In this document: piece by piece, positions 47,212-56,620 of the stretch
Position numbering within the stretch: the stretch's first letter is position 1
Layout: each line of letters opens with the position of its first letter
Assembly (NCBI RefSeq): GCF_004360225.1
Contig: NZ_SNUA01000009.1
Span: 62,001-126,000 of the forward strand
Origin: Alcanivorax sp. 24
GTDB taxonomy: Bacteria > Pseudomonadota > Gammaproteobacteria > Pseudomonadales > Alcanivoracaceae
Reading direction: 5' to 3'
DNA: 64,000 nucleotides
The notes under the pieces: model-generated
Database searches by the model: none
What the model saw: only the letters and a program-made list of their open reading frames with translations
Told to the model about the DNA's origin: nothing
Position numbers and translations under genes: made by a program

Positions 47212-49752
47212 ATGAACGAACAGACTTTGCCGATTCAGGGCGCGACCTGCCAGGGCTGCGCCCGCAAGATCCGCACGGCCCTGCTGGCGGTACCCGGGGT
47301 CTCCAGCGCGGAGGTCGATCTGGAGCAGCAAACCGTCACCGTCAGCGGCAGCGCCGACCGGGCCGCGCTGCGTGACGCCTTGACCGAAAGCGGCTACGCG
47401 GCCGATGACACTGAAGACGCCGAGGCCGACGCTGCCGCCTGCCACCCTGCTCCCCAGGAGACTCGGACCGGTGGCGCCGGGCCCACCCAGAAGGAAAGCG
47501 AACATTTGCTGGCGATCACTGGCGCCACCTGCGCCTCCTGTGTGCGCACCATCGAGTCCGCGCTCAGCGGGGTGGCCCGCGTCCACGACGCCAGTATGAA
47601 TCTGGCCGACCGCACCGCGCGGGTGGCCGGCAACGCCCGCCCCCAGGCCCTGATAGACGCGGTGCAAGCGGCCGGCTATGGCGCCAGCGTCATCGACGAT
47701 GAGCAACAGGCCGATCAGCAGCGTGAGGAACAGGAACACGCGCATTACCGCGAGTTGATCCGCCATACCGTGATCGGCCTGGCGGTGGGTATCCCACTGA
47801 TGGCATGGGGGCTGGCCGGCGGCACCATGATGGTGACGGCGGGCACCGCCAGTCAGTGGAGCTGGCTGGCGATGGGCCTGATCACCCTTGGGGTGCTGGC
47901 CTGGTCCGGGCGGCATTTCTTCATTGGCGCCTGGAAGGCGGGCCGCCACCATAATGCCAACATGGACACCCTCATCGCCCTGGGCACCGGCGCGGCCTGG
48001 GCCTATTCCATGGTGGTGGTGCTGTTCCCGGACTGGCTGCCGGAAGCGGCGCGCCATGTGTACTTCGAGGCCAGCGCCATGATCATCGGCCTGATCAACC
48101 TGGGCCAGGCCCTGGAGATGCGCGCCCGCGGCAAGACCAGCGAAGCGGTGCGCCGGCTGCTGGATCTGGGCGCCCGCACCGCCCGGGTCATCCGTGACGG
48201 CGAGGAACGGGACATACCGGTGGAATCGGTACAGGCCGGCGATCTGTTGCGCGTCCGCCCCGGCGAAAAAATCGCCGTGGACGGCGAAGTGGAGGAAGGC
48301 GAAAGCCGCCTGGACGAGTCCATGCTCACTGGCGAGCCGATGCCGGTGAGCAAAACCCCCGGCGACACGGTCTCCGCCGGCACCGTCAACGACAGCGGCA
48401 CGCTGATCTATCGCGCCACCCGGGTGGGACGGGATACCGCCCTGGCGCAGATCATCGCTCTGGTGAAAAAAGCCCAGGGCGCCAAACCGCCCATCGGACG
48501 TCTGGCGGACCGCATCTCGGCGGTGTTCGTGCCCACCATCCTGCTGATCGCGGTGGCTGCGGCGCTGGCCTGGTACAACCTTGGGCCGGACCCGCGCATC
48601 GTGCATATGATGGTGGCCGCCACAACCGTGTTGATCATTGCCTGCCCCTGCGCGCTGGGACTGGCCACGCCGATGTCGGTGATGGTCGGCGTCGGCAAGG
48701 CGGCGGAGGCCGGCATCCTGATCCGCCAGGGCGAGGCACTGCAAACCGCCGGGGATCTGGACACCATCGTGTTGGATAAAACCGGCACCATTACCGAGGG
48801 CCATCCGGCGGTGACCGGCGTACACACCATCGACAGTGAAAGCGAGAGCACCGTACTGACGCTGGCGGCGTCGCTGGAAACAGGCTCGGAACACCCGCTG
48901 GCGCGGGCTATTCTCGCCGCCGCCGAAGAACGCGGGCTGCGAACCGAAACCGTCACCGATTTCCAGGCCCACAACGGCAAGGGCGTCAGCGCCCGTCTGG
49001 ACGGCACCTTGCTCCGGCTCGGCAACCGCCGCTGGCTGGACCAGGAAGGCGTGGCCGGCGGCCTGGAAGAACAGGCGGAAGCCCTCGGCCGGGACGGTGC
49101 CACCCCGTTGTTCCTGGCGCGGGATCAGCAACTGCTGGGCGTGATCGGCGTCGCCGATCCGATCAAGCAGGACTCCCGCGCCGCCATCCAACGCCTGCAC
49201 GATCTGGGCCTCACCGTGGTGATGATCACCGGGGATGTGCGCACCAGCGCCGAGGCCATCGCCCGCCAGGCCGGGGTGGATAAGGTGCTGGCCGAAGTTC
49301 TCCCCGAGGACAAGACCCGCGAGATCCAGCGCCTGCAGGGTGAAGGCCGCAAGGTGGCAATGGTCGGCGACGGCATCAACGATGCGCCGGCACTGGCCCA
49401 GGCCGATGTGGGCTTCGCTATCGGCACCGGTACCGATGTGGCCATCGAATCCGCCGCCATCACCCTGATGGGGGGGTCGCTGCACGGCGTGGCCGACGCC
49501 ATGGCGATTTCCCGGGCCACCGTGCGCAACATCAAGCAGAATCTGTTTGGCGCCTTTGCCTACAACACCCTCGGGGTCCCGGTGGCGGCGGGTATTCTAT
49601 ACCCCTTCACCGGTTGGCTGCTGAGCCCGGTGATCGCCGGTGCCGCCATGTCGCTGAGCTCGGTGACGGTGGTCACCAACGCCAACCGGCTGCGTCTGTT
49701 CCGGCCACGCGATCCATCCCGCGACAATGAGGAGAGCCGTGGTGAATCCTGA
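47212..49752 (+). CDS. copA: Copper-exporting P-type ATPase CopA
   Basis: CopA pumps Cu(I) from the cytoplasm to the periplasm using ATP. The 846-residue product has two N-terminal metal-binding domains with C13-x-x-C16 (GATCQGCAR) and C107-x-x-C110 (GATCASCVR). The membrane core carries CPC at residues 478-480, the phosphorylation motif DKTGT at D522, and [20 protein letters not shown] in the ATP domain. The start at 47212 is preferred because GGAGG precedes it; a longer frame from 47146 would include the promoter. It heads a four-gene operon and its stop overlaps the next gene. Confidence 0.95.
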   Translation: MNEQTLPIQGATCQGCARKIRTALLAVPGVSSAEVDLEQQTVTVSGSADRAALRDALTESGYAADDTEDAEADAAACHPAPQETRTGGAGPTQKESEHLLAITGATCASCVRTIESALSGVARVHDASMNLADRTARVAGNARPQALIDAVQAAGYGASVIDDEQQADQQREEQEHAHYRELIRHTVIGLAVGIPLMAWGLAGGTMMVTAGTASQWSWLAMGLITLGVLAWSGRHFFIGAWKAGRHHNANMDTLIALGTGAAWAYSMVVVLFPDWLPEAARHVYFEASAMIIGLINLGQALEMRARGKTSEAVRRLLDLGARTARVIRDGEERDIPVESVQAGDLLRVRPGEKIAVDGEVEEGESRLDESMLTGEPMPVSKTPGDTVSAGTVNDSGTLIYRATRVGRDTALAQIIALVKKAQGAKPPIGRLADRISAVFVPTILLIAVAAALAWYNLGPDPRIVHMMVAATTVLIIACPCALGLATPMSVMVGVGKAAEAGILIRQGEALQTAGDLDTIVLDKTGTITEGHPAVTGVHTIDSESESTVLTLAASLETGSEHPLARAILAAAEERGLRTETVTDFQAHNGKGVSARLDGTLLRLGNRRWLDQEGVAGGLEEQAEALGRDGATPLFLARDQQLLGVIGVADPIKQDSRAAIQRLHDLGLTVVMITGDVRTSAEAIARQAGVDKVLAEVLPEDKTREIQRLQGEGRKVAMVGDGINDAPALAQADVGFAIGTGTDVAIESAAITLMGGSLHGVADAMAISRATVRNIKQNLFGAFAYNTLGVPVAAGILYPFTGWLLSPVIAGAAMSLSSVTVVTNANRLRLFRPRDPSRDNEESRGES

Positions 49753-50401
49753 GCAACTGGCGGCGCAGCTGCGCTGCCCCCACGACGACGACGGGCTCAA
49801 GGTGGCCACCAACATGGACCGGCGCAACGCCGAGGTAATCGAGGCGGCCTACGCCGCCCTGGATTGCCGCCCCGGCCAGCGGGTATTGGAGATCGGCCCC
49901 GGTGGCGGCGGTCATGTGGCCACCTTGCTGCGGGACCGGCCGGGGCTCGATTACACCGGCCTGGACCTGTCCCCGCTGATGGTCCGTGAAGCACGGGCCG
50001 CCAATCACGACTGGGTGGAGAAAGGCCGCGCCCGTTTCCTGCTCGGCGATCTGCTGGCGCCGCCGTTGGCGGATGGCGGCATGGACCGGGTGGTAGCGGT
50101 GAATGTGGTTTATTTCTGGCAGCCGCTGGCGCCGGCACTTGAGCGCATCCATGCACTGCTTGCTCCCGGCGGGCGCTGTGCCCTGGGTCTGCGCAGCCGC
50201 GCCAGCATGCGGGAACTGCCGGTATTTGAACACGGTTTCGCCTTGTATGACGGCCCCGATCTGGTCGCCGCCCTGGAAGCGGCGGGGTTCCGCTCCGTGC
50301 GCTTGGAGCAGGCCCGGGAAGAAACCGTCAACGTACTCGGTCAGATGATGGACAAGGAACGTCTGGTGGTGGTGGGCGACAAAGCGGAGGCAAGGGTATG
50401 A
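49742..50401 (+). CDS. Class I SAM-dependent methyltransferase in the copper operon
   Basis: A 219-residue methyltransferase. The SAM-binding motif [16 protein letters not shown] lies near residue 45, the acidic post-strand [12 protein letters not shown] near 70, and [15 protein letters not shown] near 115. The substrate is unknown; the closest visual match is to small-molecule or quinone-type methyltransferases. Start is a GTG at 49742 following GGAGAG. It overlaps copA by 11 bp and the cupredoxin-like gene by 4 bp, so it is translated with the copper genes. Its role in copper resistance is not known. Confidence 0.8.
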   Translation: MNPEQLAAQLRCPHDDDGLKVATNMDRRNAEVIEAAYAALDCRPGQRVLEIGPGGGGHVATLLRDRPGLDYTGLDLSPLMVREARAANHDWVEKGRARFLLGDLLAPPLADGGMDRVVAVNVVYFWQPLAPALERIHALLAPGGRCALGLRSRASMRELPVFEHGFALYDGPDLVAALEAAGFRSVRLEQAREETVNVLGQMMDKERLVVVGDKAEARV

Positions 50402-50763
50402 CAACCTGGCTAATCAATCTCGGCGGGCTGCTGTTAATGGCCCTGATCGTCTGGTGGTTCTGGCTATCCGGCCGTGGCCCGGCCAAGCGCGCCGGTGACA
50501 CGCCGCTGGATATCGTGGTGGACAATGGTGTTTACGAACCTTCGGTAATTCAGGCCCGGGCCGGGCAACCGCTGACGCTGCGCTTCTTGCGCCGTGATCC
50601 GAGCCCGTGCGCGGAGCAGGTGATTTTCCACGATCTCGGCGTCTCCGAATTTCTCGACACCGGTAAAGCCACCACCATAACGCTGACACCACGGCAGCCG
50701 GGAAAATACCGTTTCACCTGTCAGATGCAGATGTACCAAGGTACTTTGATCGTCAACGACTGA
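50398..50763 (+). CDS. Membrane-anchored cupredoxin-like protein
   Basis: A 121-residue protein with an N-terminal membrane anchor (residues 4-22) and a cupredoxin-like domain. Possible copper ligands are C71 and H78 (CAEQVIFHDLG) and C108, M110, M112 (FTCQMQMYQG), which fits a periplasmic copper-binding fold. The sequence is shorter than classic azurins or plastocyanins. It is translationally coupled to the methyltransferase gene and lies downstream of copA. A role as periplasmic copper sink or carrier is inferred. Confidence 0.82.
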   Translation: MTTWLINLGGLLLMALIVWWFWLSGRGPAKRAGDTPLDIVVDNGVYEPSVIQARAGQPLTLRFLRRDPSPCAEQVIFHDLGVSEFLDTGKATTITLTPRQPGKYRFTCQMQMYQGTLIVND

Positions 50764-50789
50764 TTTTTTATGAAAAAAGGAACCGCATC

Positions 50790-51212
50790 ATGAAAAAACT
50801 ACTGCTGGGCGCCGCCCTCACCCTGGTCAGCATGGCCGCCTCCGCCGCCAGTCTGGAGGTGTACAAGTCCCCTACCTGTGGCTGTTGCATCAAGTGGGTG
50901 GAGCACATGCGCGAAAACGGTTTCGACGTGAAGGTACACGAAACCCAAAACCTGCAACCGATCAAGGAAAAAGCCGGGCTGCGGGCGGGACTGGGTTCCT
51001 GCCACACCGCCTTCATCGACGGCTATACCATCGAGGGCCATGTGCCGGCCAAGGAAGTAAAACGCCTGCTGGAAGAGCGCCCCGAGGCCGTCGGCCTGAC
51101 CGTACCGGCCATGCCGATCGGCTCTCCCGGCATGGAAATGGGCGACCGCCAGGATCCCTATCAGGTGCTGCTGTTCGATGAAAAGGGTACCGAGGTCTAC
51201 GCGCAATACTGA
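50790..51212 (+). CDS. DUF411 periplasmic metal-binding protein
   Basis: A 140-residue protein with a signal peptide cleaved after about residue 20 (ASAA|SLEV). The mature part has the DUF411 motif YKSPTCGCCIKWVEHM (C30, C32, C33) and GSCHTAFIDGYTIEGHVPA (C71, H72). DUF411 proteins are often found in copper-resistance clusters and are thought to bind metal. The gene lies 26 bp after the cupredoxin-like gene. It closes the copper operon. Confidence 0.9.
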   Translation: MKKLLLGAALTLVSMAASAASLEVYKSPTCGCCIKWVEHMRENGFDVKVHETQNLQPIKEKAGLRAGLGSCHTAFIDGYTIEGHVPAKEVKRLLEERPEAVGLTVPAMPIGSPGMEMGDRQDPYQVLLFDEKGTEVYAQY

Positions 51213-51448
51213 CGCCGGACGCCGATAATGCAAAACCAGACCCAACGCCCTGGCAAGCACTAAAGCGCCTTTTTTTTATGGTTCCTCGCGGTTTAGCGGG
51301 AAGGGTCGCTCCGGCGGGGCTTCGTGCGGCCCCGATTCGAGTGAACCGCCGCGTTGCGGACGCCAACAACGACAAACCTTTCCAGGAGAGCAAAGGAGCC
51401 CCCTATTGCTCGGTTACCTCGAAGACCTCCATTCAGATCATGCCACGA

Positions 51449-51660
51449 CGCCGCTGTGGGAAGCTTGCTGGCAAGCGAATCGCCAACGGCTCAGGGTATT
51501 CACGGCCAAGGCCGTTTCCCACAGCGGCTTCGTGGCAGGTCTGTGGGAGACCAGCATGCTGGCGAATTCCGGCCCTCTGCTGTTGGGATATTCGCTTGCC
51601 AGCAAGCTTCCCACAGCGGCTTCGTAGCAGGTCTGTGGGAGACCCGCTTGCTGGCGAATA
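51449..51660. repeat. Cluster of five REP units
   Basis: Five consecutive REP-type hairpins alternate in orientation, with GCTTGCTGGCAAGCGAAT, GGCCAAGGCCGTTTCCCA, CCAGCATGCTGGCGAATT, ATTCGCTTGCCAGCAAGCTT and CCCGCTTGCTGGCGAATA. They fill the middle of a 629-bp gap between the copper operon and the LysE gene. The rest of the gap contains no gene I can support; a run of eight T at 51271 has no convincing stem. Confidence 0.78.
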
Positions 51661-51841
51661 GAGCGGCTTGGTAGCCCCTTCCGTTACAGACCCGTGCCCA
51701 TGATTGAGGCGCCGCGGCCCCGGGTTTTGACTTTAGCGTCTGGCGTCCAGCGTCTGTCGCTCGGCCCTTTGCCTTAACCTCGCCCTTGACGGCAAGGTCC
51801 CCGCGCACTGAAATGCCCTCTTTGCCATCGGGGCCGACAGC

Positions 51842-52456
51842 ATGCTGGATCTTCATTCCTGGCTGATTCTCACGGCGGTGTGTCTGCTCGGCGCGATGAC
51901 GCCGGGCGCCAGTCTGGCGGTAGTGACCCGCCACACCGTGCTAAGCGGCGCGCGCGGCGGTGTCACCGCCGGCCTGGCCCATGCCGGTGGCATCGCCGTC
52001 TATGCCGCGGCCTCGGTGGCGGGGCTGGCGGCATTGCTGCACCGCTTTCCCTGGCTGGAAACCCTGATCTCGGCGGCCGGAGCGCTGTTCCTGCTGTGGT
52101 TGGCCTGGAAAAGCGGGCGCGCCGCCGCCGGACCCGCCCCCGAAGCCGAGGCACACACCACCCACGGTGCCGCCCGCGACGGTTTCCTCATCGCCTTGCT
52201 GAACCCCAAGGTGGCACTGTTCTTTCTGGCGTTGTTCAGCCAGTTCATCGAAGCGGATATGGGCACTCCGGCGCGACTCCAGATGGCCACCACCGCCGTG
52301 GTCATCGACGGCGCCTGGTACAGCCTGTTCGCCTTGGTCCTGGCGCGGGGACCGGCACCGGCCTGGCTGGCGCGTCACCACGATTGGCTGGAAAGAGGCA
52401 CCGCGCTGATTCTGGCCGGGCTGGCCTTGGCGGTGCTGGCGCGAATTGTTTTATGA
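51842..52456 (+). CDS. LysE/RhtB-family amino-acid exporter
   Basis: A 204-residue inner-membrane protein with about six hydrophobic segments. The family signature is LLGAMTPGASLAVVTRHTV near residue 17, and LIALLNPKVALFFLALFSQF near 120. Members export amino acids or homoserine lactones, and the substrate cannot be read here. There is no clear operon partner. It is followed by a structured repeat. Confidence 0.88.
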   Translation: MLDLHSWLILTAVCLLGAMTPGASLAVVTRHTVLSGARGGVTAGLAHAGGIAVYAAASVAGLAALLHRFPWLETLISAAGALFLLWLAWKSGRAAAGPAPEAEAHTTHGAARDGFLIALLNPKVALFFLALFSQFIEADMGTPARLQMATTAVVIDGAWYSLFALVLARGPAPAWLARHHDWLERGTALILAGLALAVLARIVL

Positions 52457-52470
52457 CGTCGGAGGCCAGC

Positions 52471-52558
52471 CAATCGCGGCTCACGAGCCCGTGATAACCC
52501 ACAATCCGCTGGCACGCTTACACGCAACACGCCAAACCCGTGGCCCGCTTGCACAGCC
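52471..52558 (+). repeat. Hairpin-bearing intergenic repeat, copy 3
   Basis: AATCGCGG leads into the hairpin GGCTC-AC-GAGCC, then ACCCACAATCCGCTGGCACG, then ACACGCAACACGCC. It starts 14 bp after the LysE stop. An inverted remnant of the 3' module (TTGGCGTGCCAGCATGTTGC) is at 52673-52692. Confidence 0.65.
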
Positions 52559-52581
52559 TTGCGGATATGAATTCGCGCCGT

Positions 52582-52667
52582 CTTCGCTGGCAAGCCAGCT
52601 TCCCACAGAAGGGCTACGAAGCCGCTGCGGGAAGATGTCCGGGCGGCGCTCCGCTTGGCAGCGAAGA
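52582..52667. repeat. Inverted pair of REP elements
   Basis: TTCGCTGGCAAGCCAGCTTC with CCACAG faces GAAGCCGCTGCGGGAAGATG with CTTGGCAGCGAA, between the convergent LysE and rlmI genes. Confidence 0.72.
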
Positions 52668-52714
52668 ACGTGTTGGCGTGCCAGCATGTTGCGTGTAAGC
52701 AGGCTCTTCCAATC

Positions 52715-53917
52715 TCAAACCTTGAACAGCACCCGGCTGAACCAGCTCTTCAGGTACGCGGTTTCCGGTATCGACGGGTGGATCGGATGGTCCGCCCCCT
52801 GTCCTTCGTAGCCGATCACCTGTAGACGCCGATCGATGTGGCGGGCGCTGGCGCGCACCACATCCAGCAGCTTCTCCGCCGGCAGCAGCATGGAACAGGA
52901 CGCTGAGACAAAGTAACCGCCAGGTTTCACCAACCGCACCGCCAGCTCATTGATGGCATGATAACCGGCCAGACCGTTCTTGAAATCCTTGCGACGCTTG
53001 ATGAAAGCGGGCGGATCCAGCACCACCAGATCGAACTTTTCGCCGTCGCTCACCAGTTGCTTCATGGCCATGGTGGCATCGCCTTCCAGAGTGCGCATTT
53101 TTTCCGCCACGCCGTTGCGCTCCGCGTTGGCGTGCACGAAGTCCAGCGCCGTGGTGGAGCTGTCCACGCAAGTCACTTCCTCGGCTCCGGCCACCGCCGC
53201 CTGCACGCCCCAGCCACCACAATAGGAAAACACATCCAGTACCCGGGCTCCCTTCGCCAGCGGCGCCATCCGTGCCCGGGCGGCACGGTGATCGAAAAAC
53301 CAGCCGGTTTTCTGCCCTTCTTCCAGCGGCGCCTGAAAGTCCACGCCATTCTCCCGCAGTGATAAGACCGCCGGCAATTGACCCTTCTCCGCCCGCACAT
53401 GAATAGGCAGGTCCTCCAGCGCGCGCACGCTGGCGTCGTTTTTGACAACGATACAGGCCGGATCCAGCACCGCGTCCAGGGCTTCCACCACACGTTTCAG
53501 ATACGCTTCCATGCCGGCGGTGCCGCATTGCACCACCAGAGTGTCGCCGAAACGGTCCACCACCAGGCCGGGCAGACCATCAGCCTCGCCGTAAATCAAT
53601 CGATAAAAGGGCTCATCGAACAGGGTCTCGCGCATCGCCAGGGCTTCAGCAATGCGCTTCTTGAAGAAACTCTTACTGGGTTCCTGACGGGCATCACGGC
53701 TGTACAAGCGCGCGGCGATCAGGGAATTGGGACTCAGCAACGCCCTGCCCAACACCTTGCCACGATGGTCTTCCACCATGCAGGCGCCACCGGCGGGCAG
53801 ACTTTTCAGCGGTTGCTCGCGGGTATCGATTTCATTGGCGTAAATCCATTCGTGCCCGGCCTTGAGCCGGCGTTCCTCGTTTTTCTTCAACCGGATCACC
53901 GGGGTCGATTCACTCAT
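52715..53917 (-). CDS. rlmI: 23S rRNA (cytosine-5) methyltransferase RlmI
   Basis: RlmI methylates C1962 of 23S rRNA in E. coli. The 400-residue product has an N-terminal PUA domain (IRLKKNEERRLKAGHEWIYANE), a central EEHI-like linker, and a Rossmann methyltransferase domain with VLDVFSYCGGWGVQAAVAGA near residue 225, the catalytic-loop VVLDPPAFIKRRKDF near 300, and SASCSMLL near 350. The length fits the RlmI/COG1092 family. It lies upstream of a DEAD-box gene on the same strand with a 30-bp gap. Confidence 0.92.
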   Translation of the reverse strand: MSESTPVIRLKKNEERRLKAGHEWIYANEIDTREQPLKSLPAGGACMVEDHRGKVLGRALLSPNSLIAARLYSRDARQEPSKSFFKKRIAEALAMRETLFDEPFYRLIYGEADGLPGLVVDRFGDTLVVQCGTAGMEAYLKRVVEALDAVLDPACIVVKNDASVRALEDLPIHVRAEKGQLPAVLSLRENGVDFQAPLEEGQKTGWFFDHRAARARMAPLAKGARVLDVFSYCGGWGVQAAVAGAEEVTCVDSSTTALDFVHANAERNGVAEKMRTLEGDATMAMKQLVSDGEKFDLVVLDPPAFIKRRKDFKNGLAGYHAINELAVRLVKPGGYFVSASCSMLLPAEKLLDVVRASARHIDRRLQVIGYEGQGADHPIHPSIPETAYLKSWFSRVLFKV

Positions 53918-53947
53918 GACAGCACCTTACAGACAATGGACCGGAAA

Positions 53948-55306
53948 TCAGTCTTGCGAACGGGGTTTGCGCTTGAGGGTGGCGTGGCCGCCCTTGAGTT
54001 CCTGGGCAGCGGGTTTTACCGTACGGCGAGCATCGGCGCTTTTCTTCGCGCCTTTCGCCGCTTTCGCTCCTTTCACGCCGCTTTTGGCGGCGGCCTTGCG
54101 CTTCAGCTTTTTGCTTTTGCTGCCCACCGCACGACCATCGGCGCGCCGTTTCTTCGGCCCCTGATAGTGCGCCCTGAGGGGCTCGATGATACGAAACTCG
54201 AACTGCTGGCCGAGATAACGCTGGATGCTCGCCATCAGATTCCATTCGCTGGCGCTCACCAACGACACCGCCAGCCCCTCGCCACCAAGCCGGCCGGTGC
54301 GGCCAATACGATGGACATAATCGTCACCGCTGCGCGGCATGTCGAAGTTGATCACCAGATCGAGACCGGACACATCCAGGCCCCGGGCGGCCACATCGGT
54401 GGCCACCAGGATATCCACATCGCCATTGCGTAACCGGTCCATGGCCTGCTTGCGTTCTTTCTGCGCTTTTTCGCCGTGCAACACATAAACCTTGTTGCGT
54501 GCGGTGGCGCGCAACACCCCGCCAAGGCGATCCGCCTGCACCCGGGTATTGGTGAACACCATGGCCTTGGCATAGGTTTCATGGGCCAGCAGCCATTGTG
54601 TCAGGCGCTCCTTGTGCGCCGCGTCGTCGGCGGTAATCACCTGCTGGCGAATGCCGTGGTGGATTTCACGGACGGTGTGCAACGCCAGAACCCGGGATTC
54701 ACGCAGCACGCCGCGCACCAGGCGCTCCATGTTGGCGTCCCCCGGGGTGGCGGAGAACAGCCAGGTATGACGCTGTTCCGGACAGGCCGCGGCCAGACGG
54801 CTGACATCCTCGCCAAAGCCCAGATCAAGCATGCGGTCGGCTTCGTCGATCACCAGCACCGCCAGATCCGCCAAAGCCAGATTGCCCGCTTCCAGATGTT
54901 CCAACAGGCGCCCTGGCGTACCCACCAGAATTTCCGGGTTCTTGCGAATGCGGGCCGCCTGGACTTTGAAATCCTCACCGCCGGTAACCACCTCGGACTG
55001 GATGAAGGTGAACCCCGCCAGCGCCTGCACCTGTTTCCGCAACTGGCTGGCCAGTTCCCGGGTGGGGGATAGAATCAGGGCCCGAGTACCGGACAGCGGC
55101 TTGGGTTCCAGCAGCAGATGCTGCAGCAAAGGCAGCGCGAAGGCCGCGGTCTTGCCACTACCGGTGCGGGCGGTGACACGCAGGTCGTGTCCGGCCAGCG
55201 CCTGCGGAATCGCCTCGCGCTGCACTTCCGTGGGCGTCTCCATAGAGCACGCCTCTATCCCTTTAAGCAGGCGCTCATGCAGCCCTAATTCGGCGAACCC
55301 CGTCAT
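53948..55306 (-). CDS. DEAD-box ATP-dependent RNA helicase
   Basis: A 452-residue helicase. Motifs in order are PTEVQREAIP (Q motif), ARTGSGKTAAF (I), PTRELASQL (Ia), GTPGRLLEH (Ib), VIDEADRMLDLG (II, DEAD), FSATP (III, SAT), FTNTRVQADRLG (IV), VLVATDVAARGLDV-like VATDVAARGLD (V) and HRIGRTGRLG (VI). The last 70 residues are a Lys/Ala-rich tail that probably binds RNA. It resembles SrmB/RhlE-type ribosome-assembly helicases; the exact subgroup is unsure. GAGGAG precedes the start. Confidence 0.9.
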   Translation of the reverse strand: MTGFAELGLHERLLKGIEACSMETPTEVQREAIPQALAGHDLRVTARTGSGKTAAFALPLLQHLLLEPKPLSGTRALILSPTRELASQLRKQVQALAGFTFIQSEVVTGGEDFKVQAARIRKNPEILVGTPGRLLEHLEAGNLALADLAVLVIDEADRMLDLGFGEDVSRLAAACPEQRHTWLFSATPGDANMERLVRGVLRESRVLALHTVREIHHGIRQQVITADDAAHKERLTQWLLAHETYAKAMVFTNTRVQADRLGGVLRATARNKVYVLHGEKAQKERKQAMDRLRNGDVDILVATDVAARGLDVSGLDLVINFDMPRSGDDYVHRIGRTGRLGGEGLAVSLVSASEWNLMASIQRYLGQQFEFRIIEPLRAHYQGPKKRRADGRAVGSKSKKLKRKAAAKSGVKGAKAAKGAKKSADARRTVKPAAQELKGGHATLKRKPRSQD

Positions 55307-55529
55307 GCCATTCTCTCCTCGTATCGTTACCCGCCCGCGAGCGGTCGGGCCAAGAGGCGTAGTGTAACGGATTTGCGCCCGCTTTAAGGGGGTTTTGCCG
55401 CGTCCGGGAGTACACCTCCCGCCAACGCCGGATTTTCCCGGTGGTCGGCGCTACAATGAGCGGGATTGGCGAGCCCCGACCCCCTCGGGGCATGACGAAG
55501 GCTTGTGTATAGAGGGAACCGGCATAGCC

Positions 55530-56258
55530 ATGAGGTGGTGGGTCAAAAGCGCTCCGGAGCAGACCGGTTTTGATGGTCTGGACGCGGTGTTTCAACTCCA
55601 GGGGCAAGTGGTCTCCGACGGCCCCATGGGAGATGTGGTGCGCCTGCGCCGTGGGGAGCGAACCTTCTTCGTCAAACGGTACCGCAACGGCGGCGGCCAT
55701 CTGCACAACTGGGTGGGCACACCGCGAGTACAACGGGAATGGCGCAACCTGGACCTGTTCCGCCAGTGGGGGCTACCGGTACCGGACGTGGTTGGCGCCG
55801 GTTTCCGCCGCCGGCGGGGTCGTTTTCATCAGGGGGCCCTGATCACCGTGGGTATCCCCGACAGCACCGATCTGGCCACCCTGGCCCGTTCAGGCGCCGG
55901 CTGCCTGAGGGACCCGGCCTGGGTGGCCACGGTGTCCGATCAGGTCGCCGACGGCCTGCGTGTCATGCACGACCACGGCTTCTGTCACGGCGACATGAAG
56001 TGGCGCAACATACTGGTCAGCGGTAACCCACCCAGGGTGTTCTTCATCGATTGCCCCGCCGGTCGCTTCTGGTCCGGCCCGTTTCTGCGTTACCGCGTGA
56101 TCAAGGATCTCGCCTGCCTGGACAAAGTCGCCAAGCACACCCTCAGCCGGACACAACGCCTGCGCTTTTATCTGCGCTACAGCGGCCGCCCCCGGCTCAA
56201 TGACGCGGACCGCCGCCGAATCCGCAAGGTGCTACGGTTCTTCCAGGGGCGGGAATAA
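55530..56258 (+). CDS. Lipopolysaccharide-kinase-like protein (Kdo/WaaP/InaA group)
   Basis: A 242-residue protein kinase-fold enzyme. The ATP-binding lysine is K49 in TFFVKRYRNGG, the catalytic loop is HDHGFCHGDMKWRNIL (D155), and the metal-binding aspartate is D174 in VFFIDCPAG. WaaP/InaA-type kinases phosphorylate sugars of the LPS core or related envelope molecules. The start at 55530 has only a distant ribosome site. No other LPS gene is nearby, so the substrate is open. It is divergent from the DEAD-box gene. Confidence 0.82.
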   Translation: MRWWVKSAPEQTGFDGLDAVFQLQGQVVSDGPMGDVVRLRRGERTFFVKRYRNGGGHLHNWVGTPRVQREWRNLDLFRQWGLPVPDVVGAGFRRRRGRFHQGALITVGIPDSTDLATLARSGAGCLRDPAWVATVSDQVADGLRVMHDHGFCHGDMKWRNILVSGNPPRVFFIDCPAGRFWSGPFLRYRVIKDLACLDKVAKHTLSRTQRLRFYLRYSGRPRLNDADRRRIRKVLRFFQGRE

Positions 56259-56262
56259 GCGC

Positions 56263-56392
56263 CATTCGCAGCGAAAAAGACAGCTTCCCACAGACAGAAC
56301 CACGGAGTCACCGTGGGAAGCGGCCTTGGCCACGAATGCCCCGGGCGGTTGGCCATTCGCTTGCAAGCAAGCTTCCCACAGCGGCCTCGTAG
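56263..56392. repeat. Cluster of three REP units
   Basis: ATTCGCAGCG...CAGCTTCCCACAG, CCGTGGGAAGCGGCCTTGGC and ATTCGCTTGCAAGCAAGCTT with CCCACAGCGG. The remaining bases up to 56620 hold no feature I can support. Confidence 0.72.
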
Positions 56393-56620
56393 CAACCTCC
56401 GGTTTCATGTCTCCAAGGGCCGATGGTCCGTGGCCGGCGCCCCTTTTCGCCCCTCGATTCATCGACCATCAAACCAACCAGTATGCCCGCCACCGCCAGT
56501 TGGGCTACACTCAAAGACCATCAATATGGCAAGCACCTTGATCCGTTCGCCCTGGCCGCGGACGACGACCGGGGTGCTGATCGAGCACGAATAACAACAT
56601 CAGACCATTCCGAGGCCACC

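Noticed and set aside
47170-49485. 771-codon open frame on the minus strand
   Set aside because: Antisense to copA; composition is that of a GC-rich shadow frame.
51268-51290. Rho-independent terminator after the DUF411 gene
   Set aside because: A run of eight T is present, but no convincing stem precedes it.
51449-51660. Possible CRISPR array
   Set aside because: Units are REP hairpins in alternating orientation with variable stems and spacers, and no cas gene is in the window.
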